Part shown: in pieces, positions 24,097-32,348 of the stretch
Numbering within the stretch: position 1 is the first letter of the stretch
Layout of the letters: every line of letters starts with the position of its first letter
Assembly: GCF_017744095.1 (NCBI RefSeq)
Contig: NZ_JAGHQX010000001.1
Coordinates: 62,001-126,000, forward strand
Length of the DNA stretch: 64,000 nt
Origin: Shimia sp. R10_1
GTDB lineage: Bacteria > Pseudomonadota > Alphaproteobacteria > Rhodobacterales > Rhodobacteraceae
Reading direction: 5' to 3'
Program-made: the position numbers and the translations under genes
The notes under the pieces: model-generated
The model's input: only the letters and a program-made list of their open reading frames with translations
Told to the model about the DNA's origin: nothing
The model's database searches: none

Positions 24097-27000
24097 ATGG
24101 GGATAAAGTTTTTTTCGGATAAGGCGCGGCCGGTGCATCTTGGCTCTTATCCGCTGGAGCGATTGGTGCGCGGCGCGATGCCTGAGGTGGCGGGGATGCC
24201 ACGGGATCGCGCTCTGAGTTTCCATCGCCCGGAGCGGCCAGAGAGCATCGTCAACGCCATGGGCGAGTTTCAGGCGATGCTGGATGCGTTGCGCGACGGG
24301 TTGGTGAACCCGGTGCGCTCTGCCATTCCAGACGACCCAAAAGAGCGCGCCAATCATCTGAAAGCCTTTGGCTATTTCAATGATGCCTCGATGGTTGGGA
24401 TTGGGCCTGTGCCAGCAGCGGCGCGGTTGGCCACGCCACGGCGCAACCCAGACATTGACCGTTTGTCAGAAGATCTGCGCACGCGGCAGATCAAGTCTTT
24501 GGCGGCGGGGATTGATCTGATCATGGCGGATCTCAAGGACAGTATGGAAGCGCCGCCCAGCAGCATTGAGATCCACGAAAATGCGATCGTCTTTCTGATC
24601 GAGCATCATCGCGATCCGGAGCGGGGCGAGCCGGGCAGCGACTGGATTTTGGACGCACAGGACCACCGTGCTTGTTTGCGGGCCACTGAAGTGGCGGTGG
24701 TGATTGCCAACTACATCCGGCTTCTGGGATTTGGCGCAAAGGCGCACACGGCCACTTCCACCGATGTGGATCTGGGACGCGTGGGTGTGGCCGCGGGCTT
24801 GCTCGCGTTGGAAAATGGCGAATTGATCGCGCCTTGGGTTGGCAAACGCTATGGGCTGGCGGTGATCACCACGGATATGGATCTGGCGCATGACGGGGCG
24901 CTGGCGCCGATGCGGGCACAGCCCTGGGCGCAGACGCAGGGTCCGGCGTGGTGGCTGGGCACGGGATCGGCCAAATCAGCGCTGAACCAAGACCCGTTCC
25001 GCAATCGCGACTATGTGAAAGGCGCGCATCCGTTTGAGCGGCTGAAGCGGGTGGAAAGCCCGACCACCTATATTGACGAGGCCCATGTGGCGCGGGTGCC
25101 CAAGCGGGCGGATATGTTTGCGCGGGTGCAGTTTGGCGATATGGGCAAGCCGCTGCAGGATGCGGCCAAGGGGGGATATTACGTGCGCAAGGCCGCGCCG
25201 AGCATGGCGCAGCGCCGTGCGCTTGGCGCGTTTGTTCTGTTGCAAGATGGGGCCAGCGCGCAGGTTGCAAAACCGACTGACGCTGAACGCAACGCAGCCA
25301 ATTTGAAGGCTGCGAGTTATTTTCTGGGGGTGGATGCCGTCGGGTTGAGCCGGTGTCCGGAGTGGGCCTGGTATTCCCATGATGCCACCGGCTCAGAGAT
25401 CCATCCCGAACATGATCAGGCGGTGAGCATGATCATTGATCAGGGTTATGAGACCATGGAAGGGGCCTCCGGCGATGACTGGATCAGCGTGGCGCAATCC
25501 ATGCGGGCCTATCTGCGGTTTTCGCTGTTGGGCGGGGTGATCGCGCAACAGATCCGCAACCTTGGCTATAAGGCCAAAGCGCATACGGTGATGGACGGCG
25601 AAGTGCTTCAGCCGCCTCTGTTGCTGCTCTCGGGGCTGGGAGAGGTGAGCCGGATTGGCGAAGTGATCCTGAACCCTTATCTGGGGCCACGGCTGAAATC
25701 CGGTGCGGTCACCACGGACATGCCCATGGCGCATGATCTGCCGATTGATTTTGGCCTGCAAAACTTTTGTGAGAACTGCAACAAATGTGCGCGTGAATGT
25801 CCTTCTGGGGCGATCACCGCCGGGCCGAAGCGCATGTTCAACGGCTATGAAATTTGGAAGTCAGACAGCCAGAAATGTGCAACCTACCGGATCAGCACGC
25901 CCGGTGGCTCTATGTGCGGACGCTGTATGAAGACCTGCCCATGGAATTTGGAGGGGCTGTTTTCAGAAGCGCCGTTCCGCTGGGCAGCAAGCAATTTTCC
26001 AAGCCTTGCCAAGCCTTTGGCCAAGCTTGATGATGCGGTTGGCAATGGCGGGCTGAATGACGTCAAGAAGTGGTGGTGGGACATCGAGCTGGAAGAAGAT
26101 GGCGCCTATCGGCCCACCAAACACCCGCTCAACCGCCGTGATCTGCAGAAAGATCTGGACCTGAAATATGAGGATCAGACGCTGGCGGTTTATCCGGCGG
26201 CGTTGGCCCCGCATCCGTGGCCGTATCCGTTCCCCATGGATCGGGAGGCGGGGATCAAAGCCTATGAGGCGATGGTTTCCGCCGATGAATACAAGCTGCG
26301 GCTGGCGGCGGGGGACACCTCGGTGATTGACCGCTATGTGGTGCCGGATGCGGCGGATGCGCCGGTGGTGCAGGTGCAGATTTCTCAGGTCGAACCAATG
26401 ACGGCGGATGTGACCAAATATGAGTTCACCTCGCTGGATGGTGCGCCTTTGCCGGAGTGGACGGCGGGGGGGCATCTGGATGTTCTTGTCGCGCCGGAGT
26501 TTTTGCGCCAATACAGCATGTCCGGTGATCCCAAGGACCGCTCCAAATACCAGATTGGCGTGTTGCGTGAGGATCAGGGCCGGGGGGGCAGCGCCTTTCT
26601 GCACCGGATTTTCCGCGAAGGGCGCAAGGTGTTTGTATCCAAACCGATCAACCACTTTGAGCTGGTAGAGGAGGCGACAAAGAGCTTCCTGATGGGCGGC
26701 GGGATCGGGATTACGCCGATGATCGCCTTTGCCCATCGGCTGCATGATCTGGGGCGCGATTTTGCGCTGCACTACTCCGCCAGCCGAGAGGACGGTGCAG
26801 GCTATATTGCGGATCTCAAGGCGATGCCCTGGGCGGATAAAGTGGTGTTCCATTTTTCTGACAAAGGCACGCGCGCGGATCTGGATGAGATCCTTGGCGG
26901 CTATCAGGAGGGTTGGCATGTCTATACCTGCGGGCCGGACCGTTACATGGAAGGGGTCATGGCGGCGGCAGAGCGGCAGGGCTTCCCTGAGGAAGCGCGG

Positions 27001-27309
27001 CATCTGGAATACTTCAACGTGCCTGAGCAGCCGGAGTATGAGAATTTCGACTTTAAGTTAAAGTTGAAGGATGGTCGGGAACTGTTTGTTCCGGCTGATA
27101 AAATCGCCACAGATGTGCTGCTTGAAAACGGTGTGCATGTGGATGTGAAATGCGCCGATGGCATTTGTGGCGTGTGCAAATGCGGGCTGATTTCCGGAGA
27201 GGTGGAACACCGGGATTTTGTGCTGTCCAATAAGCAGAGGGAGACCTCGGTGATCCTGTGCCAGAGCCGGGCCAAAGAGGCGGGCGGTGTTGTGGAGATT
27301 GATCTCTGA
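24097..27309 (+). CDS. Self-sufficient reductive dehalogenase fused to a flavin/[2Fe-2S] reductase
   Basis: A 1070-residue protein. Residues 1 to about 720 are a RdhA-type dehalogenase: a duplicated nitroreductase-like cobalamin-binding region (parallel blocks near 181 and 459, each ending in TTDM-MAHD-like text) and two ferredoxin clusters, CENCNKCARECPSGA near 558 and CATYR...CGRCMKTCPW near 594-615. Residues about 755-1070 are a phthalate-dioxygenase-reductase-like unit: flavin motif RQYSMSG, nucleotide motif MGGGIGITPM, CGPDRYMEG and a plant-type [2Fe-2S] motif CADGICGVCKC with a last Cys in LCQS. There is no Tat signal, so it is cytoplasmic and catabolic rather than respiratory. This architecture corresponds to BhbA-like, NAD(P)H-driven enzymes that remove halogen from hydroxylated aromatics. 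The substrate is inferred only. Confidence 0.88.
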   Translation: MGIKFFSDKARPVHLGSYPLERLVRGAMPEVAGMPRDRALSFHRPERPESIVNAMGEFQAMLDALRDGLVNPVRSAIPDDPKERANHLKAFGYFNDASMVGIGPVPAAARLATPRRNPDIDRLSEDLRTRQIKSLAAGIDLIMADLKDSMEAPPSSIEIHENAIVFLIEHHRDPERGEPGSDWILDAQDHRACLRATEVAVVIANYIRLLGFGAKAHTATSTDVDLGRVGVAAGLLALENGELIAPWVGKRYGLAVITTDMDLAHDGALAPMRAQPWAQTQGPAWWLGTGSAKSALNQDPFRNRDYVKGAHPFERLKRVESPTTYIDEAHVARVPKRADMFARVQFGDMGKPLQDAAKGGYYVRKAAPSMAQRRALGAFVLLQDGASAQVAKPTDAERNAANLKAASYFLGVDAVGLSRCPEWAWYSHDATGSEIHPEHDQAVSMIIDQGYETMEGASGDDWISVAQSMRAYLRFSLLGGVIAQQIRNLGYKAKAHTVMDGEVLQPPLLLLSGLGEVSRIGEVILNPYLGPRLKSGAVTTDMPMAHDLPIDFGLQNFCENCNKCARECPSGAITAGPKRMFNGYEIWKSDSQKCATYRISTPGGSMCGRCMKTCPWNLEGLFSEAPFRWAASNFPSLAKPLAKLDDAVGNGGLNDVKKWWWDIELEEDGAYRPTKHPLNRRDLQKDLDLKYEDQTLAVYPAALAPHPWPYPFPMDREAGIKAYEAMVSADEYKLRLAAGDTSVIDRYVVPDAADAPVVQVQISQVEPMTADVTKYEFTSLDGAPLPEWTAGGHLDVLVAPEFLRQYSMSGDPKDRSKYQIGVLREDQGRGGSAFLHRIFREGRKVFVSKPINHFELVEEATKSFLMGGGIGITPMIAFAHRLHDLGRDFALHYSASREDGAGYIADLKAMPWADKVVFHFSDKGTRADLDEILGGYQEGWHVYTCGPDRYMEGVMAAAERQGFPEEARHLEYFNVPEQPEYENFDFKLKLKDGRELFVPADKIATDVLLENGVHVDVKCADGICGVCKCGLISGEVEHRDFVLSNKQRETSVILCQSRAKEAGGVVEIDL

Positions 27310-27316
27310 GGGCGTC

Positions 27317-27338
27317 AGCCCCCCGGGTAAGGGGGGCT
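27317..27338. terminator. Hairpin between convergent rdhA-like and ackA genes
   Basis: A perfect 8 bp stem (agcccccc / ggggggct, 6-base loop) lies 7 bases after the dehalogenase stop. There is no T run, so it is a strong but incomplete terminator that could act for both directions. Confidence 0.55.
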
Positions 27339-27378
27339 GTGTCGGTGGGTCGTTGGCACGTTGGTCTTGGGCCGCGAT

Positions 27379-28536
27379 CTAGTTTGCGACCAAGCGCTGG
27401 GTTTCGCCTGCGATGATGCCTTCTTCATCGGTGGGGATGACATGGGCTGCGAGGCGGCTGGTTTCGCTTGTGATGCGGCTGGCACCGGAGGTGTTGGCCT
27501 CAGCATCCAAGTCTGCCCCAAGCCATGCGCAGCCCTGCAGGATACGTGCGCGTATGGGCGCTGCGTTCTCGCCAATGCCGCCGGTGAAGACGATGGCGTC
27601 AAGCCCGCCAAGGGTGGCGGCCAGCGCGCCGATCTTCTTGCAGGCCTGATAGACAAAGAGCTCCACCGCCTCAGCCGCTGCAGGGCTATCTGAGGCCAAG
27701 AGGTCTCGCATGTCAGAGCTGAGACCCGACACCCCGAAGAGGCCGGATTTGGTCCCTAAGGTGGTTTCGATTTCGGCCACGCTCATGCCGCGGTCACGCA
27801 TCATGTGAAAGATCACACCGGGGTCGAGCTCGCCGCAGCGACGGCCCATCACCAGCCCATCAAGGGCGGTGTAACCCATTGTTGTAGCGACACTTTTCAT
27901 GTTTTGCATGGCGCACATAGAGGCGCCGTTGCCCAGATGCGCGACAATCACCTTGCCGTTGGGCGTGTCCAGATGGTGCGGCAGTTGGGTGGCGATGTAG
28001 TGGTAGCTGAGCCCGTGAAAGCCATAGCGCAGCACACCGTCATCTGACAGCGCGCGTGGGATCGCAAAGAGCTGTGCGATGCGGGGCTGGGTGCGATGGA
28101 AGGCGGTGTCAAAGCAGGCGATCTGTGGAATTTCAGGCCAGCGACGGGCGACTGCCTCAATGCCTGCGAGGTTGTGGGGTTGATGCCCCGGGGCAAGTGG
28201 GGCGAGGCTGCGCAGCTTCTCGATCACGTCGTCGGTGACGCGAGCAGGCGCGGCAAACTCCTGTCCGCCATGCACCACGCGGTGGCCCGCGCCAATGATG
28301 TTGAAGCCCCTTTCCAGCCCCATGATGTGGGCCAGCAGCCAGTCAAGAATTTCGGCGTGGGTTGCGTCTTTGGCGACGGGCAGGTCGATGTCGCGTGCGC
28401 CGCCATGATAGTGCGGTCCCATGCCGATGCGATCTACCTGGCCTGAGAGTTGCACTGCCAAGTTGGTGTCATAGACCGCATATTTGATCGAAGAGGAACC
28501 GGCGTTCAGGATGAGATAGGCGTCTTGGGCGCTCAC
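27379..28536 (-). CDS. ackA: Acetate kinase
   Basis: A 385-residue ASKHA-fold kinase that interconverts acetyl phosphate plus ADP with acetate plus ATP. Signatures are the N-terminal AYLILNAGSSSIKYAVYD, GHRVVHGG, FDTAFH, YGFHGLSYHYI, HLGNGAS and FTGGIGENA. It overlaps the stop of the upstream phosphate acetyltransferase gene by 4 bases (ATGA), so the two are coupled. Propionate kinase is closely related and cannot be excluded. Confidence 0.94.
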   Translation of the reverse strand: MSAQDAYLILNAGSSSIKYAVYDTNLAVQLSGQVDRIGMGPHYHGGARDIDLPVAKDATHAEILDWLLAHIMGLERGFNIIGAGHRVVHGGQEFAAPARVTDDVIEKLRSLAPLAPGHQPHNLAGIEAVARRWPEIPQIACFDTAFHRTQPRIAQLFAIPRALSDDGVLRYGFHGLSYHYIATQLPHHLDTPNGKVIVAHLGNGASMCAMQNMKSVATTMGYTALDGLVMGRRCGELDPGVIFHMMRDRGMSVAEIETTLGTKSGLFGVSGLSSDMRDLLASDSPAAAEAVELFVYQACKKIGALAATLGGLDAIVFTGGIGENAAPIRARILQGCAWLGADLDAEANTSGASRITSETSRLAAHVIPTDEEGIIAGETQRLVAN

Positions 28537-29477
28537 ATCAGATCCTTTCCGAGGCTGTGGTGCACCAAGAGCTGGGCGAGCGCGGCAGAAACGAGGCGCG
28601 ACAGGGTGCCATCCGCACGGGAGGTCAGCATGATGGGCACACGTGCGCCCAGAACGATGCCGGCGCTGTCGGCGCCTGCCAGATACATCAGCTGTTTGGC
28701 GATCATATTGCCGGCCTCAAGATCGGGTGCGACGAGGATGTCGGCGTCTCCGGGGACGTCTGATTTGATGCCTTTGGCATCGGCGGCGCGGCGGGAGATG
28801 GCGTTGTCAAACGCCAGCGGGCCATCGAGCACACCGCCGGTGATCTGGCCACGATCTGCCATTTTGCAGAGCGCTGCGGCCTCTACCGTTGACGGGATCT
28901 TGGGATAGATGGTTTCCAGCGCCGACAGGATGGCGACTTTGGGCGTGTCGACTCCGATGGCTTGTGCCAGCCCGATGGCGTTTTGCACAATATCGGCTTT
29001 GGCTATGAGATCGGGGAAGATATTGATCGCGGCGTCGGTGATCATCAGCGGCTTGGGGTAGGCGGGCACATCGAGCACGAAAACATGGCTCATGCGGCGC
29101 TCTGTGCGCAGGCCGTGGGTTTTGTGCACAACGGCGCTCATGACCTCATCTGTGTGCAGCGCGCCTTTCATGATCGCCTGCGCACGGCCCTCGCGCACCA
29201 GGCGCACCGCTGTTTCGGCGCTGTCATGGCTGTGGGGGGCGTCGACGATCTCGCAGTTGGAAATGTCGAGGTTGTTTTCCTCTGCTGCGGCGTTGATGCG
29301 CTCGGTTGGGCCCACAAGCAGGGGGGTGATCAGCCCTTTTTCAAGCGCGGCCAAGGCACCCGCGAGCGAAGCTTCGTCAACAGGGTGGACAACTGCAGTG
29401 ACAATGGGCGCGAGGGGCGCGGTGGCCTCCAGCATGTCGTCAAAGCTGTTTTTATGATGAGGGGCAGAAAGATCCAC
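28533..29477 (-). CDS. pta: Phosphate acetyltransferase (short form)
   Basis: A 314-residue enzyme that transfers acetyl between CoA and phosphate. It contains the family blocks GRAQAIMKGALHTDEVM, RRMSHVFVLDVPAYPKPLMI and a substrate loop near GGVLDGPLAFDNAIS. It is the short Pta type often called phosphate acetyl/butyryltransferase and common in Rhodobacteraceae, where a relative follows the sulfoacetaldehyde acetyltransferase gene xsc. No xsc is present here; instead ackA overlaps it, so the pair makes acetate and ATP from acetyl-CoA or the reverse. Confidence 0.88.
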   Translation of the reverse strand: MDLSAPHHKNSFDDMLEATAPLAPIVTAVVHPVDEASLAGALAALEKGLITPLLVGPTERINAAAEENNLDISNCEIVDAPHSHDSAETAVRLVREGRAQAIMKGALHTDEVMSAVVHKTHGLRTERRMSHVFVLDVPAYPKPLMITDAAINIFPDLIAKADIVQNAIGLAQAIGVDTPKVAILSALETIYPKIPSTVEAAALCKMADRGQITGGVLDGPLAFDNAISRRAADAKGIKSDVPGDADILVAPDLEAGNMIAKQLMYLAGADSAGIVLGARVPIMLTSRADGTLSRLVSAALAQLLVHHSLGKDLM

Positions 29478-29631
29478 GGCAGACTCCGAGCGTTCGTGTT
29501 GTGATGCGCGTCTTGTGGATATCTAGGGGGTCGCGGTGCGCCTTTGCAACAGAAAGCGGGTGACAAAGCGAGAAACCCGCTTTGCCGGATATGCAAGGCT
29601 GCATTAGGAATTGGTAAGGTTTTTTGGAGGG

Positions 29632-30144
29632 TTAGCCTTCGGGCTGAACGGTGCCGTAGCTGCGCTGTGCAAACAGCAGAGGGTTGCCTGACCCTTCAGC
29701 CGCGCGCAAGACATGGCCAACCATAATGTCATGATCGCCTGCTTCATGCACCGCATGGGTGGCGCATTCAAATCGGCTCAGACAGTCGTTGAGGACCGCA
29801 ACGCCCTCTGCGTTGATTGCATGATCTACCAGGTCGAAGGCATCGCCGCGTTGGGCAAAGGCTTGGGCGAGAACTTTCTGATCGGCGCGCAGCACGTGGA
29901 TGGCAAAATGGGTTGCGGGTGCAAAATGTGCGTAGCGCAGAGAGCTTTTGGCGATGGACCAAAGCACAAGCGCCGGGTCGAGTGACACGGAGGCAAATGA
30001 GTTGGCTGTCATACCTATCTGGCCGTCGGCTGTTTTGGTGGTGATCACGGTCACGCCTGTCGCAAAGTTGCCAAGCGCATTGCGATAGGGGCGTTGTGTT
30101 TCGACGGAGGGGACGAAACTGGTCAGAGAGGTGTCAGAGGACAT
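29632..30144 (-). CDS. Flavin reductase family protein
   Basis: A 170-residue FMN-binding split-barrel protein. Signatures are RNALGNFATGVTVITTK, GMTANSFASVSLDPALVLWS and HDIMVGHVL. Members give reduced flavin to two-component monooxygenases or act as NAD(P)H:flavin oxidoreductases. No monooxygenase gene is beside it, so its partner is unknown. It lies 154 bp downstream of pta and could be transcribed separately. Confidence 0.9.
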   Translation of the reverse strand: MSSDTSLTSFVPSVETQRPYRNALGNFATGVTVITTKTADGQIGMTANSFASVSLDPALVLWSIAKSSLRYAHFAPATHFAIHVLRADQKVLAQAFAQRGDAFDLVDHAINAEGVAVLNDCLSRFECATHAVHEAGDHDIMVGHVLRAAEGSGNPLLFAQRSYGTVQPEG

Positions 30145-30446
30145 GAAAGGCCTGTTCGATTGGTCTTGCGCGTGGGCGCAGAGATGGGCCGAATTTTAAC
30201 GACTTGCAAGGGTTGAGTAACCTTCAAGGCCAGAATGTGGCACGTAAGATGTATCATAAATCGTTTGTAAATTACGGGATGTGTCATAAGAATAAGGGCA
30301 TGTGGCGGATTCTGCCCCGCCATGTGACTGCCGAATTCGATTTAAAATTCAGAAACTTGTATTAATGGGGCGGTAAATCGCTTCGGTTCTGCCCGATTGC
30401 TGCCCTGATCGATTGCTCCAATGGGGCATCGGTCAATGGAGGTTCC
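30145..30446. other. Divergent intergenic region, no gene seen
   Basis: About 300 bases between the flavin reductase and the secreted protease, which point away from each other. It is AT-rich around 30220-30360 and must hold both promoters. No clear palindrome, RNA or small gene was found. Confidence 0.55.
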
Positions 30447-31160
30447 ATGCGGAGCATCAAAGTTCTTGCCGTCGTCGCAGCGTTGCTGCCGTCGGTGGCA
30501 CTGGGGGAAATAGGAAACAAGCCACTGAGGGGCAGCTTGCCCGGGGAAAGCGCTGTGGGGCGTTTGGTGGTGGCTGGCAAAGCGATGTGCACGGGCGCCT
30601 TGATTGCGCCGGACACTGTCTTGACGGCGGCACACTGCCTCTATGATCCGCGCACAGGAAAGCGTGTGTCAGACAGCACTGTCGAGTTTCAGGCGGGGCT
30701 GAAGGGGGGCTTGGCCAAAGCCGTGCGTCAGGTGAAACGTGCAACGGTACATCCTGAGTATGTGCATCGCCCCAAGGCAAATGCACAACTGGGATATGAT
30801 CTGGCCGTGCTGAAGCTCAGCAAGCCGATTTCCAAGAATACCGTGATTCCGGTACAATACGGGGCACGGCTTTCGGACGGTGATTTGTTGGGCGTGGTCA
30901 GCTATACGATCAACAATCGCAATGATCCGATGATGGAATACCCGTGTCGCGTGTTGGCACGTCAGGATGAAACGCTCGTGATGAATTGCGAAGTCACCTC
31001 TGGCGCCTCTGGTGCGCCGGTGCTGGCGCTGAGCAAGAACGGCCGCACGCCTTTGCTTGTCTCTGTGGTCTCTGCCAAGGCTGCAATGGGGGGGCAGAAT
31101 GTGTCAGTTGGCACGGTGCTGAGCGCAGATGCCATGCGCTGGATGATCGCGGGCGGCTGA
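30447..31160 (+). CDS. Secreted trypsin-like serine peptidase (S1 family)
   Basis: A 237-residue protein with a signal peptide (MRSIKVLAVVAALLPSVALG). The catalytic triad is visible: His in TVLTAAHCLYD, Asp in YDLAVLKL and Ser in SGASGAPVLAL. A Cys pair near the His (CTGALIAPDTVLTAAHC) matches the conserved trypsin disulfide. It belongs to the V8/glutamyl-endopeptidase-like bacterial branch by its short length. It likely acts in the periplasm or outside. RBS GGAGG precedes ATG 30447. Confidence 0.9.
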   Translation: MRSIKVLAVVAALLPSVALGEIGNKPLRGSLPGESAVGRLVVAGKAMCTGALIAPDTVLTAAHCLYDPRTGKRVSDSTVEFQAGLKGGLAKAVRQVKRATVHPEYVHRPKANAQLGYDLAVLKLSKPISKNTVIPVQYGARLSDGDLLGVVSYTINNRNDPMMEYPCRVLARQDETLVMNCEVTSGASGAPVLALSKNGRTPLLVSVVSAKAAMGGQNVSVGTVLSADAMRWMIAGG

Positions 31161-31169
31161 AGGACTGAG

Positions 31170-31592
31170 CTAACCGCTTGGGCGTTCTCCCAAATCCTCA
31201 AAGAACCGCAACAGATAGCCATCTGGATCGGCAACCATGAACTGGTGGTTGCCGAATTCGATTTCCCCGACCCGATACCATTTTTCTTCTAGAGGCAGGA
31301 ACAGTGGATGTTTCGCTGCCGCTAGATTTATCAGAAGCGGCCCAACTTCAGGCACTTCAATCTGAACATTCACCCCACGCCCAAACGGATAGGCTGTCGG
31401 CAGATGGCCATCGTCAAAGGTCCGCCCGGTCCCAATTTCATCAATCATCAGCTCGGCGCCACCGAGTTTGAGATAGGCGAAGCCTTCTTCTGGACGCGCG
31501 TACTCACATTCGAAGCCGAGCAGATCACAATAAAACGCAAGAGACTGCTTGTAGTTGCGAACGGCAAACTCCGGCACCAACGCGTTTGGCAT
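31170..31592 (-). CDS. VOC family protein (bleomycin resistance protein-like)
   Basis: A 140-residue glyoxalase/bleomycin-resistance fold protein with two beta-alpha-beta-beta-beta modules. The C-terminal HQFMVADPDGYLLRFFEDLG block with the metal or ligand Glu/His pattern, and the central VNVQIEVPEVGP, are typical of bleomycin-binding proteins (Ble/BRP). These bind rather than modify the drug; many relatives have other ligands. It is 6 bp downstream of a LysE exporter gene, which suggests an operon for protection or export. Confidence 0.85.
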   Translation of the reverse strand: MPNALVPEFAVRNYKQSLAFYCDLLGFECEYARPEEGFAYLKLGGAELMIDEIGTGRTFDDGHLPTAYPFGRGVNVQIEVPEVGPLLINLAAAKHPLFLPLEEKWYRVGEIEFGNHQFMVADPDGYLLRFFEDLGERPSG

Positions 31593-31598
31593 TTCTTG

Positions 31599-32204
31599 TC
31601 ACCGACCAAAAAGCAGACGTAGCCCAAGGGCACCCAGCACCACGGCGGCGACGCGATCGATGTGGGCCTTGGCACGCAGATAGGCATTGCGCGCGGCTTT
31701 GGTGCTCATACCGAAGGCAAGCGCGCCATAAAACACAACTTCAAACACCAGTTGATTTGCGGCGATGAAGGCTTTTTCTGCAAGACCCATATCAGGCGGG
31801 AAAATCACAACCAGCACAGCGGCGGCGAACAGCACCGATTTCGGGTTCATCATGTTGATCAGAATGCCCTGCAAAAAGGCGTGACGCGCAGGTTTGAGCG
31901 TGCCTTCCTCCAGCGGTGTGCGGGCGCCTTTCCACATGCTGTAGGCGATATAGAGCAGATAGAGCGCACCGAGTGTTTTCACCGCGACATAGGCCCACGG
32001 GAAAGCTGTGAAAACGATTTGCAGCCCCATGAGCGCGGAGAGTGTCCAGACAGACGCCATGACACCCAATCCAATCCCCATCGCTAGGCCCGCGCGCCGG
32101 CCGGCGCTGAGGGTGGTTTTCACCGAAATCAGAAAGGCGGGGCCGGGGCTTGCGATGGCCGCGGCAAGCGCGAGGTTGAAGGCGAGGATGTGGGCGAGGT
32201 CCAT
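31599..32204 (-). CDS. LysE/RhtB family amino acid exporter
   Basis: A 201-residue inner-membrane protein with about six hydrophobic segments and the family N-terminus FNLALAAAIASPGPAFLISV, followed by GRRAGLAMGIGLGVM. LysE/RhtB proteins export amino acids or related compounds. The substrate cannot be told. It is immediately upstream of the VOC gene. Confidence 0.87.
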   Translation of the reverse strand: MDLAHILAFNLALAAAIASPGPAFLISVKTTLSAGRRAGLAMGIGLGVMASVWTLSALMGLQIVFTAFPWAYVAVKTLGALYLLYIAYSMWKGARTPLEEGTLKPARHAFLQGILINMMNPKSVLFAAAVLVVIFPPDMGLAEKAFIAANQLVFEVVFYGALAFGMSTKAARNAYLRAKAHIDRVAAVVLGALGLRLLFGR

Positions 32205-32348
32205 GGTGGGGGCTCCGATTGATGCTTGCGGCGACGCTAGGGCAGATCAGAGGGGGTGTCACCTGTTTGCGCAGTTTGAGACGCGGGGAAACAACCAAAT
32301 GACAATGTATTAAGCGCTATGGCTCAATCAAATGGGCCGTGAGAACGC

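Noticed and set aside
31170-31592. Bleomycin resistance determinant
   Set aside because: The fold matches, but most VOC relatives in marine bacteria have unknown ligands, so only the family is called.
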